NCBI GenBank assembly: GCA_014763515.1
Contig: JACXVH010000053.1
Location: 1-8,891, forward strand
Direction: 5' to 3'
Length of the DNA: 8,891 bases
Source of the DNA: Flavobacteriaceae bacterium
Lineage (GTDB): Bacteria > Bacteroidota > Bacteroidia > Flavobacteriales > Flavobacteriaceae
Shown: positions 1 to 6,310 of the stretch, one piece after another
Layout: each line of letters starts with the position of its first letter
Position numbering within the stretch: position 1 is the first letter of the stretch
Program-made: the position numbers and the translations under genes
The notes under the pieces: generated by a model
Told to the model about the DNA's origin: nothing
What the model saw: only the letters and a program-made list of their open reading frames with translations
Database searches by the model: none

Positions 1-128
1 ACATGTTGGCGAACCCATTCTTCTGGAGTTAAAAGCAAAAACTTTTTTCGAATAACATCAAAAATATAGGTTTTATTTTCACTATTTTTGAAGCGAAACG
101 AATAGTTTGGAAAATTGAGTTTTATCAA
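1..128 (-). CDS. HsdR N-terminal-domain (type I restriction R-like) small protein, 5' part only
   Basis: This is the beginning of a minus-strand gene that leaves the window at position 1, giving 42 codons. The translation starts MIKLNFPNYSFRF and continues through IFDVIRKKF and LLTPEEWVRQH. I recognise this as the start of the short Bacteroidetes protein carrying the HsdR N-terminal nuclease-like domain (HSDR_N_2 family), which usually sits divergently beside holA. The family resembles the PD-(D/E)XK domain of type I restriction R subunits but is a stand-alone protein without helicase motors, and its role is not established. The catalytic residues lie outside the window. No ATG exists in the open frame, which opens at 152, so the TTG at 128-126 is the most plausible start; it places the conserved KLNFP stretch at residue 3. 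The start codon lies inside the left heptad repeat that borders the neighbouring four-helix-bundle gene. The family call rests on memory of homologues. Confidence 0.75.
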   Translation of the reverse strand, partial: MIKLNFPNYSFRFKNSENKTYIFDVIRKKFLLLTPEEWVRQH

Positions 129-160
129 TGTTTGTTGTTTATAGTTAATGGTTTATTGTT
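126..160. repeat. Left arm of inverted repeat, 7-nt phased units
   Basis: Read on the minus strand from 160 to 126, the sequence divides into five consecutive 7-mers that all begin AAC: AACAATA, AACCATT, AACTATA, AACAACA, AACATTG. Positions 136-160 form an imperfect inverted repeat with 553-577, with 22 of 25 positions matching. The arm ends one base before the ATG of the four-helix-bundle gene and includes the probable TTG start of the minus-strand gene. In a transcript the two arms could pair and place the whole reading frame in a loop. Confidence 0.7.
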
Positions 161-161
161 C

Positions 162-560
162 ATGGCAAAAATAGAAAAATTTGAAGATTTAGATATTTGG
201 AATTTATCAAGAGATATTTGTAATGATATTGAAATACTATTTGAGACAACAAGCTTGGGTAAAAGGGTTTCTCTAAAAGACCAAATGGATAGAAGTTCTG
301 GTTCTATAATGGATAATATTGCAGAAGGTTTTGAAAGAAATGGAAATAGAGAATTTATAAATTTTCTTAGTTTTTCTAAAGGTTCATGTGGTGAATTAAA
401 ATCTCAATTATATAGAGCTTTAGATAAAAAGTTAATTTCTAAAGATGAATTTGAAACTACATCTGTAAAAATTGAATTGGTTAAAAATAAAATCGGAGCA
501 TTTATGAAATACTTAAATAACTCTGAAATTAAAGGTTTAAAGTTTAACAACAAACAATAA
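162..560 (+). CDS. Four-helix bundle protein, 23S rRNA intervening-sequence (S23/IVP) family
   Basis: This 132-residue soluble protein has no signal peptide or membrane segment. The core SSGSIMDNIAEGFERNG (residues 44-60), followed by REFINFLSFSKGSCGEL (63-79), is the hallmark of the S23/IVP family (PF05635, TIGR02436). These are small all-helical proteins first seen encoded in intervening sequences of 23S rRNA, and they are related to the Avd accessory protein of diversity-generating retroelements. The molecular function of stand-alone members is unknown; Avd is a basic pentamer that binds nucleic acid. No reverse transcriptase or variable-repeat target is present here. The ATG at 162 is chosen over an in-frame TTG at 132 because the family normally begins with a short MxxxxFEDLxxW-like stretch, and because the region upstream is repeat sequence. 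The C-terminal residues (about FNNKQ) are encoded by the right repeat arm, so this tail is probably not conserved. holA starts 22 bases downstream on the same strand. Confidence 0.9.
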   Translation: MAKIEKFEDLDIWNLSRDICNDIEILFETTSLGKRVSLKDQMDRSSGSIMDNIAEGFERNGNREFINFLSFSKGSCGELKSQLYRALDKKLISKDEFETTSVKIELVKNKIGAFMKYLNNSEIKGLKFNNKQ

Positions 561-580
561 ACCAAAAACAATAAACACAA
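546..580. repeat. Right arm of inverted repeat, 7-nt phased units
   Basis: Five consecutive 7-mers begin with AAC on the plus strand: AACAACA, AACAATA, AACCAAA, AACAATA, AACACAA. The unit AACAATA occurs twice, 14 bases apart (553-559 and 567-573). Positions 553-577 match the reverse complement of 136-160 at 22 of 25 places. The arm contains the stop codon of the four-helix-bundle gene (558-560) and ends two bases before the ATG of holA, so it forms the immediate leader of holA. Confidence 0.7.
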
Positions 581-582
581 AA

Positions 583-1587
583 ATGGACGAAGTCATTCAA
601 ATTACAAAAGATATTAAAGCGGGAAATATAAAGCCTATCTACTTTTTTATGGGTGAAGAACCTTATTACATTGATAAATTGACAGAATTTATTGAGGATA
701 ATATTCTTACCGAAGACGAAAAAGGTTTTAATCAAATGGTTTTGTATGGTAGAGATACTACAATTGAAGATATCGTTTCTAATGCAAAACGTTTCCCAAT
801 GATGGCAGAAAGACAAGTTGTTATTGTAAAAGAAGCACAAGAACTCGCAAAAACTATTGATAAATTAGAAGCCTACGCCGAAAATCCCCAGCCTTCAACT
901 GTATTAGTATTTGCATATAAATACAAAACTCTCGATAAACGTAAAAAAGTAACCAAGGTTTTAGAAAAATCGGGAGTAGTTTTCGAAAGCAAAAAACTTT
1001 ATGAGAATCAAGTTGGCGATTGGATAAAGAGAGTTTTAAGCGGAAAAGGCTATGCCATTGAACCAAAAGCTGCAGCTATGTTGGTTGAGTTTTTAGGAAC
1101 CGATTTATCTAAAATTAGTAACGAATTAGATAAGCTAAAAATTATTTTACTTAAAGGACATACAATTTCAGCTCAAGATATTGAAGAAAACATTGGTATT
1201 AGTAAAGATTTTAATGTTTTCGAATTAAGAAAAGCAATTGGTGAAGGAAATCAATTGAAAGCTTATAAAATTATTGAGTATTTTTCTCAAAATCCAAAAG
1301 ACAATCCATTAGTACTTACAGTTGGTCAAGTATTTTCTTTTTTCTCGCAATTGTTGCAATATCATGGTTTGAAAGATAAATCTAAAGGAAATGTTGCCAA
1401 GGTTTTAAAAGTAAATCCATTTTTTGTAGGTGATTACGAATTGGCAGCAAAAAGATATCCTATGAAAAAAGTGAGTGGTATTGTTTCTAAAATGAGAGAT
1501 ATTGATGTTAAAAGTAAAGGTGTTGGTGCGACCTCAACTACCGATTATGATTTAATGAAAGAAATGCTAATTCATATATTTAATTAG
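583..1587 (+). CDS. holA: DNA polymerase III subunit delta
   Basis: Delta is the clamp-loader subunit that opens the beta sliding clamp, acting with delta' and tau/gamma in the replisome. The protein has 334 residues, the usual length for the family (PF06144, TIGR01128). The N-terminal degenerate AAA+ domain begins with IKPIYFFMGEEPYYIDKL (16-33), the characteristic opening that replaces a working P-loop. FPMMAERQVVIVKEAQEL (71-88) is the conserved strand and beta-interaction region. A middle helical domain follows at about 140-205, including LGTDLSKISNELDKL (171-185). The C-terminal collar domain, about 206-334, ends in TSTTDYDLMKEMLIHIF (317-333). The ATG at 583 is chosen because KPIYFFMGEEPYYID then lies at the usual distance from the start. 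It lies only three bases after the heptad repeat arm, with no Shine-Dalgarno sequence and no promoter box of its own, so it may be co-transcribed with the upstream gene. The next gene follows after 23 bases. Confidence 0.95.
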   Translation: MDEVIQITKDIKAGNIKPIYFFMGEEPYYIDKLTEFIEDNILTEDEKGFNQMVLYGRDTTIEDIVSNAKRFPMMAERQVVIVKEAQELAKTIDKLEAYAENPQPSTVLVFAYKYKTLDKRKKVTKVLEKSGVVFESKKLYENQVGDWIKRVLSGKGYAIEPKAAAMLVEFLGTDLSKISNELDKLKIILLKGHTISAQDIEENIGISKDFNVFELRKAIGEGNQLKAYKIIEYFSQNPKDNPLVLTVGQVFSFFSQLLQYHGLKDKSKGNVAKVLKVNPFFVGDYELAAKRYPMKKVSGIVSKMRDIDVKSKGVGATSTTDYDLMKEMLIHIFN

Positions 1588-1610
1588 ACCAACCTTTAAA
1601 CTAAATATTT

Positions 1611-2021
1611 ATGAATCCTCTTTTAAGAAATATTTTAGCTGTAATTGTAGGAGCAATTATTGGAAGTATAGTAAATGGAGCTTTAATTTCAGTAAGTGGA
1701 AAAGTAATTCCTCCACCTGATGGAGCTGATGTTACAACTTTTGAAGGATTAAAATCTTCAATACATTTATTTGAACCTAAGCATTTTATTTTTCCATTTT
1801 TAGCACACGCTATTGGAACATTAATTGGGGCTTTAATTGCTTATAAAATAGCTGTTGGGAATAAATTAAGGACAGCTATGATTGTAGGTGTTTTATTTTT
1901 AATAGGAGGAATATCGAATTGTTTTCTATTGCCAGCTCCATTTTGGTTTATGGCAGTAGATGTCTTATTTGCATATATTCCAATGGCATATTTAGGTTGT
2001 AAATTGTCGGGTTATAAATAA
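1611..2021 (+). CDS. Conserved four-helix inner-membrane protein, unknown function
   Basis: This 136-residue protein appears to have four membrane segments: about 7-27, 58-81, 88-108 and 110-130. The first (VIVGAIIGSIVNGALI) and second (AHAIGTLIGALIAYKIA) carry small-residue GxxxG-like spacing, typical of tightly packed helices. A loop of about 30 residues between helices 1 and 2 contains PPPDGAD and a stretch of hydrophilic residues. No enzymatic motif is visible. I do not recognise a named family; proteins of this type occur as hypothetical membrane proteins in Flavobacteriaceae. It starts 23 bases after holA on the same strand, so co-transcription is likely. The start ATG directly precedes a short positively charged N-terminus (NPLLRN), which suggests an inside-facing N-terminus. 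Confidence 0.8.
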   Translation: MNPLLRNILAVIVGAIIGSIVNGALISVSGKVIPPPDGADVTTFEGLKSSIHLFEPKHFIFPFLAHAIGTLIGALIAYKIAVGNKLRTAMIVGVLFLIGGISNCFLLPAPFWFMAVDVLFAYIPMAYLGCKLSGYK

Positions 2022-2098
2022 TTACTTATTCTTTCAATAGAAAATATCAGGTAAAATAACGATATTTGCTGTCCTCGAATTTTTAAATAAGATTTACC

Positions 2099-2281
2099 AT
2101 GGGAATGAATAAAAATACTGTATTGGCTTGGGCCACATTTATAATGATAATAATGGGTTTATTAATCATTGGACTTGCAATTTACAGATATGATGATGTT
2201 GCAGGATGGGGGTTTGGTGCGGTAGGTATCGGTTTCTTTGCTATTGCATGGGTTTTTAACGCCTTAAAAGGAAGAGTGTAG
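2099..2281 (+). CDS. Small two-helix membrane protein, CAL67264 family
   Basis: This 60-residue protein has two membrane segments, about residues 8-28 and 36-56, joined by a short polar turn (YRYDDVAGWG). The C-terminus is basic (LKGRV). The order and wording of the sequence (NKNTVLAWATF, then GIGFFAIAWVFNALKGRV) match what I recall as the flavobacterial 'CAL67264 family membrane protein', whose function is unknown and which tends to lie next to ettA, as here. A second in-frame ATG lies at 2105 (MNKN), so translation may begin two codons later. There is a 77-base gap from the preceding gene with no convincing promoter box, and 64 bases to ettA. Confidence 0.85.
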   Translation: MGMNKNTVLAWATFIMIIMGLLIIGLAIYRYDDVAGWGFGAVGIGFFAIAWVFNALKGRV

Positions 2282-2282
2282 G

Positions 2283-2324
2283 TTAGTTTACAGTTTCATT
2301 AATCAGTGTTCAGTTTTTTCTGAA
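2283..2324. repeat. Degenerate 7-nt phased repeat upstream of ettA
   Basis: Six consecutive 7-mers can be read: TTAGTTT, ACAGTTT, CATTAAT, CAGTGTT, CAGTTTT, TTCTGAA. Four of the six share an AGTnT core, and spacing is kept at 7. It occupies the first two thirds of the gap between the small membrane protein and ettA. The sequence differs from the AAC units at 126-160 and 546-580, but the period is the same. The array is short and degenerate, so chance in AT-rich DNA cannot be excluded. Confidence 0.35.
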
Positions 2325-2345
2325 TTTTAAATTCATAATTTTAAT

Positions 2346-4037
2346 ATGTCAGACGATAAGAAAGTAATTTTCTCCATGTCGAGAGTAAACAAAATTTACT
2401 CAAGTACAAACAAACAAGTTTTAAAAGATATCTATCTTAGTTTCTTTTACGGAGCGAAAATTGGTATTTTAGGTTTAAATGGTTCAGGTAAATCTTCATT
2501 ATTAAAGATTATTGCTGGAGTTGATAAAAACTATCAAGGCGATGTTGTTTTTGCTCCAGGTTACACAGTTGGGTATTTAGAACAAGAACCACAATTAGAT
2601 GAAAATAAAACAGTAATAGAAGTTGTTCGTGAAGGAGCTGCTGAAATTTATGCTTTATTAGATGAGTTTAATAAAATAAACGACGATTTTGGTTTACCTG
2701 AAGTTTATGAAGATGCCGATAAGATGCAAAAACTTATGGACCGTCAGGCAGAATTACAAGATAAAATAGATGCGGCTGGTGCTTGGGAAATTGATAATAA
2801 ACTAGAAGTAGCAATGGATGCTCTTCGAACTCCTGAAGCAGATACTCCTATTAAAGTACTTTCTGGTGGTGAAAAACGCCGCGTAGCTTTATGTCGTTTA
2901 TTATTACAACAACCCGATGTATTATTATTAGATGAGCCTACGAACCACTTAGATGCAGAATCTGTACTTTGGTTAGAACAACATTTACAACAATATGCAG
3001 GAACTGTAATTGCTGTAACGCACGACCGTTATTTCTTAGATAATGTTGCAGGTTGGATTCTTGAATTGGATAGAGGAGAAGGTATTCCATGGAAAGGAAA
3101 TTATTCTTCTTGGTTAGACCAAAAAGCAAAACGTTTAGAACAAGAAGAAAAAACAGCTTCAAAACGCAGAAAAACATTAGAACGCGAGTTAGAATGGGTT
3201 AAACAAGGAGCAAAAGGTCGTCAAACGAAGCAAAAAGCACGTTTACAAAATTATGATCGATTATTAAATGAAGACCAAAAACAATTAGAAGAGAAATTAG
3301 AAATTTATATTCCTAATGGACCTCGTTTGGGTACAAATGTTATTGAAGCGAAACATGTTTCAAAAGCATTTGGTGATAAACTATTATATGAAGATTTAAA
3401 CTTTACTTTACCTCAAGCGGGAATTGTGGGAATTATTGGTCCAAATGGTGCTGGTAAATCTACCATCTTCAGAATGATTATGGGGGAAGAACAACCCGAT
3501 GGTGGTGAATTTACAATTGGTGATACAGTTAAAATCGCCTATGTAGATCAATCGCATAAAGATATTGATGTAGAAAAATCTATTTGGGAAAATTTCTGCG
3601 ACGGACAAGAATTAATCATGATGGGTGGACGCCAAGTAAACTCTAGAGCATATCTTTCACGATTTAATTTTGGAGGAAGCGAACAAAATAAAAAAGTTTC
3701 TACACTTTCTGGAGGTGAGCGTAATCGTTTACACTTGGCTATGACATTAAAAGAAGAAGGAAATGTTTTACTTTTAGATGAGCCAACGAATGATTTAGAT
3801 ATTAATACATTACGAGCTTTAGAAGAAGGTTTAGAAAACTTTGCAGGTTGTGCAGTAATTATCTCTCACGACCGTTGGTTTTTAGATAGAGTTTGTACGC
3901 ATATCTTAGCTTTTGAGGGTGATTCACAAGTGTATTTCTTCGAAGGAAGCTTCTCTGATTATGAAGAAAATAAACGTAAACGTCTAGGAAAAGAAGTTAC
4001 ACCAACAAGAATTAAGTACAAAAAATTGATTCGATAA
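2346..4037 (+). CDS. ettA: Energy-dependent translational throttle protein EttA (ABC-F ATPase)
   Basis: EttA is a cytosolic ABC-F protein that binds the ribosomal E site and, depending on the ATP/ADP ratio, controls entry of initiated ribosomes into elongation. The protein has 563 residues, close to the 555 of E. coli EttA, and has no membrane domain. Nucleotide-binding domain 1 has Walker A GLNGSGKS (43-50), signature LSGGE (172-176), Walker B with catalytic E197 in LLLDEPTNHLD, and H-loop H226. Domain 2 has Walker A GPNGAGKS (365-372), signature LSGGE (454-458), Walker B with E479, and H508. All ATPase residues are present in both. The interdomain linker (about 243-330), rich in Lys, Arg and Glu, includes GAKGRQTKQKARLQNYDRL (288-306), which is the P-site tRNA-interaction motif region. 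The EttA assignment over Uup or other ABC-F types rests on this linker and on PNGPRLGTNVIEA (323-335). It is the last gene before a strong terminator. Confidence 0.95.
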   Translation: MSDDKKVIFSMSRVNKIYSSTNKQVLKDIYLSFFYGAKIGILGLNGSGKSSLLKIIAGVDKNYQGDVVFAPGYTVGYLEQEPQLDENKTVIEVVREGAAEIYALLDEFNKINDDFGLPEVYEDADKMQKLMDRQAELQDKIDAAGAWEIDNKLEVAMDALRTPEADTPIKVLSGGEKRRVALCRLLLQQPDVLLLDEPTNHLDAESVLWLEQHLQQYAGTVIAVTHDRYFLDNVAGWILELDRGEGIPWKGNYSSWLDQKAKRLEQEEKTASKRRKTLERELEWVKQGAKGRQTKQKARLQNYDRLLNEDQKQLEEKLEIYIPNGPRLGTNVIEAKHVSKAFGDKLLYEDLNFTLPQAGIVGIIGPNGAGKSTIFRMIMGEEQPDGGEFTIGDTVKIAYVDQSHKDIDVEKSIWENFCDGQELIMMGGRQVNSRAYLSRFNFGGSEQNKKVSTLSGGERNRLHLAMTLKEEGNVLLLDEPTNDLDINTLRALEEGLENFAGCAVIISHDRWFLDRVCTHILAFEGDSQVYFFEGSFSDYEENKRKRLGKEVTPTRIKYKKLIR

Positions 4038-4041
4038 ATAA

Positions 4042-4083
4042 AAATTAAAAAATCCTGATTTAATTGTCAGGATTTTTTAATTT
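4042..4083 (+). terminator. Intrinsic terminator after ettA
   Basis: Positions 4042-4058 and 4067-4083 form a perfect 17-bp inverted repeat with an 8-base loop. The inner stem TCCTGA/TCAGGA is followed on the plus strand by a run of six T. It begins four bases after the ettA stop codon. The A-run on the left arm gives a T-run on the other strand too, so it could also work in reverse, although no minus-strand gene approaches it here. It separates the holA-ettA block from the histidine kinase gene. Confidence 0.9.
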
Positions 4084-4108
4084 AGTGTTTTGCTAATACT
4101 TATTTATA

Positions 4109-6310
4109 GTGAAGAGATTCCTTTTTATAAACCTTTTATTTTTTTCAACTTTTCTTTTTGCTCAAGAAATTTCTGATTATAAATTTCAGTGTAAATCGCT
4201 ATTATCTAAATCAGGAAAATTATTTCTAGATTTAAAAAATGATCAATCAATTAAATTAGCAAATGAAGCGTTAAACCTTGCAATACAAAATAACGACGAT
4301 GAAATTGCAGCAAAAGCCTATAATTTAATAGGACTTAATTATTCTGATTTTTCAGAGATTAACAAAGCAATTGAGACTTATAAAAAAGGACTTCTTAAAG
4401 CAAATAAAACTAATAACGATACAATAAAGAGCTGGTTAACAAATAATTTAGCCAATGCTTATTGTTATAATGAAGTTGATTTTAATGAAGGAATTAAATA
4501 CTACAAATTAGCTCTTCAGTACTCTCAAAAATTGAATTATGAATATGAAACGGCTTTTACAAAATTGAATTTAGTTTCTGCATTATTTAGAGTAGCAAAC
4601 TACCAAGAAGGTATAGATTATTTAATCGAAACTAAAGATTTTGTTGATCAAACAGATGATGTTGAAGTAAAAATTACTTTTTACTCCTTGTATGCCGATT
4701 ATTTTAATAACGAGAGTAATGATTTCAATAAGGCCGAAGAATATTATTTAATAGCATTTAATTATTCAAAAAACAATGAAATTGAATTTATTCAATCGCA
4801 TGTTGCTAATCTTTATAAAGACATTTCTACTTTTTATTCAAAGCATAAAAAATTTGAAGAAGCCTATCACTTTTCAAAAATGTCCGACTCGTTAAATACC
4901 ATTATTTATAATGCAGAGAGAATTGAGAGTGTGGCAAACATTAGTAAGGATGTTGAAAAAAACGAAGTAGAACGAAATCTTTTTGAAATTAAGCAAGAAA
5001 AGAAATTACAAGAAGAAAAACTAAAAACATCAAAAATTATCTTCCTTCTCTTTATTGTAATTTTCACATTTTTATTTTTACTTCTCTTATCCCTTTATAA
5101 AAACAATAGATTACGTAAAGAAAAAAATGAAGAGTTAGAAAGGGCAAACCTCGAACTTAAACTTGCAAAAGAAAAAGCAGAAGAAGCTTCAAACATTAAA
5201 TCACAATTTATTTCTACCATTAGTCATGAATTAAGAACGCCTTTGTATGGAGTTATTGGCACAACAGATATTATCGAAGAAGAACACAAAGAACTTTCAA
5301 ATAGTCCACATCTAAAGGCTTTAAAATTTTCGGCTAATTATTTGTTGTCTTTGGTAAATGATATTTTAAAAGTGTATAAAATAGAAGAGAACAAAGTTAT
5401 TCTGGAAGACAATATTTTTAATTTATCCGATGTAATTGATAATATAAAAGAATCATTAGAAACCATTGCACGTAGAAACAATAACAAAATTGAAATTAAC
5501 ATTGACAATAGAATTCCACAGTTTTTAATTGGAGACAAAATTAGACTTTCACAAATTATTATAAATTTAATGAGTAATTCACTGAAGTTTACTCAAAATG
5601 GAAAAGTTGTTGTAAATGTCGATTTAGATAGCGTAGAAGGCGAAAAGATTTTTGTTAAATTTAAAGTTATGGATACTGGAATTGGAATTCCTGAAAAGTA
5701 TCAAAAAACAGTTTTTGATAAATTTGTTCAAATAGAACGAAAAGAAGACGATTATCAAGGAACAGGCTTAGGGTTAACTATCGTAAAGAAACTTATAAGT
5801 TTGTTTAAAGGTTCTATTGATTTGCAGAGTGAAGAGGGAAAAGGAACTACAATTACATTTATTATTCCATTTAAAAAAGGAAATTCTAAAAATCAAGATT
5901 TTATTGAAAACGTTGAGGTAGATTTTACGCAGTTTAAACCATACAATATTTTAGTAGTTGAAGATAACAAGATTAACCAAGTTGTAACAAAAAGATTATT
6001 AGAAAACCATAAGTTTATTTGTGACATTGTTGATGACGGTTTTGCAGCGTTAAATAATTTAGAAACAAAAAGCTATGATGCTATTTTAATGGATATTAAT
6101 ATGCCTAAAATTAATGGTTTTGAAACTTCTAAACTAATTAGAGCAAAAGGTATAACAACGCCAATTATTGCTGTTACAGCATTCGCAAAAGAAGAAATTA
6201 TAGATAAAGCAAAAGATGCTCAAATAAATGATGTGGTGGTAAAACCATTTGAAGCTTCTAAATTATTTCAAATTATTCACGAGCTAATCACGAAACTAAA
6301 TAATTCCTAA
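4109..6310 (+). CDS. TPR-sensor hybrid histidine kinase with C-terminal receiver domain
   Basis: This 733-residue membrane-bound signalling protein has a signal peptide at residues 1-18 (MKRFLFINLLFFSTFLFA, probably cut before QE). A helical periplasmic region with TPR-like repeats spans about 45-262, for example AAKAYNLIGLNYSDF and AIETYKKGLLKA. A coiled coil at 280-308 leads to one transmembrane helix at about 309-330, and a cytoplasmic coiled coil spans 334-362. The HisKA domain has phospho-acceptor H373 in FISTISHELRTPLYG. The HATPase domain has the N box around NLMSNSLKF (487-495), G1 DTGIGIP (522-528), F box FDKFVQ and G2 GTGLGL (551-556). The receiver domain (about 612-730) has acidic residues E618 and D619, phospho-acceptor D662, T690 and K712. 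All catalytic residues are present. The GTG start is the only one available: the frame is closed by a stop at 4094-4096, and the next Met is deep in the TPR region. No HPt protein or separate regulator is nearby, so the phosphorelay target is unknown. The 3' end overlaps the convergent permease gene by 15 bases. Confidence 0.93.
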   Translation: MKRFLFINLLFFSTFLFAQEISDYKFQCKSLLSKSGKLFLDLKNDQSIKLANEALNLAIQNNDDEIAAKAYNLIGLNYSDFSEINKAIETYKKGLLKANKTNNDTIKSWLTNNLANAYCYNEVDFNEGIKYYKLALQYSQKLNYEYETAFTKLNLVSALFRVANYQEGIDYLIETKDFVDQTDDVEVKITFYSLYADYFNNESNDFNKAEEYYLIAFNYSKNNEIEFIQSHVANLYKDISTFYSKHKKFEEAYHFSKMSDSLNTIIYNAERIESVANISKDVEKNEVERNLFEIKQEKKLQEEKLKTSKIIFLLFIVIFTFLFLLLLSLYKNNRLRKEKNEELERANLELKLAKEKAEEASNIKSQFISTISHELRTPLYGVIGTTDIIEEEHKELSNSPHLKALKFSANYLLSLVNDILKVYKIEENKVILEDNIFNLSDVIDNIKESLETIARRNNNKIEINIDNRIPQFLIGDKIRLSQIIINLMSNSLKFTQNGKVVVNVDLDSVEGEKIFVKFKVMDTGIGIPEKYQKTVFDKFVQIERKEDDYQGTGLGLTIVKKLISLFKGSIDLQSEEGKGTTITFIIPFKKGNSKNQDFIENVEVDFTQFKPYNILVVEDNKINQVVTKRLLENHKFICDIVDDGFAALNNLETKSYDAILMDINMPKINGFETSKLIRAKGITTPIIAVTAFAKEEIIDKAKDAQINDVVVKPFEASKLFQIIHELITKLNNS

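Larger units (their letters stand above)
126..580. other. Candidate IVS-like element: S23/IVP-family gene between inverted heptad repeats
   Basis: The segment consists of a left inverted-repeat arm (126-160), one gene (162-560) and a right arm (546-580) that overlaps the 3' end of that gene. It fills the entire space between the divergent HsdR-N-like gene and holA. Intervening sequences in 23S rRNA of Leptospira, Coxiella and others have the same plan, with a four-helix-bundle reading frame inside complementary ends. Here the host site is intergenic, not rRNA. No target-site duplication and no transposase are visible, so mobility is an inference. Confidence 0.45.

Noticed and set aside
83..90. 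TATTTTTG, an exact -7 promoter match on the plus strand.
   Set aside because: It lies inside the minus-strand coding region, has no TTG at the expected upstream distance, and such 8-mers are common by chance in DNA this AT-rich.
132..161. An N-terminal extension of the four-helix-bundle protein starting at TTG 132 (MLFIVNGLLF).
   Set aside because: The extension is encoded by the left repeat arm and looks unlike the family start. The ATG at 162 gives the normal N-terminus.
162..560. Avd accessory gene of a diversity-generating retroelement.
   Set aside because: No reverse transcriptase, template repeat or variable repeat is in the window, and the sequence fits the solo S23/IVP group equally well.
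2050..2098. GGTAAA/TTTACC inverted repeat just before the ATG at 2099, as a possible riboswitch or attenuator.
   Set aside because: It has only six base pairs around a loop of about 37 bases, no supporting inner stems, and no known riboswitch core.
2938..3177. Minus-strand open frame inside ettA, and similar antisense frames in holA, the kinase and the coiled-coil gene.
   Set aside because: They lie wholly within strongly supported genes, have no family resemblance and show the odd composition of antisense frames.
4084..4108. Promoter for the histidine kinase in the 25 bases between the terminator and the GTG.
   Set aside because: No TAnnTTTG box is present. A TTTTG at 4087-4091 alone, so close to the start codon, is not enough to call one.
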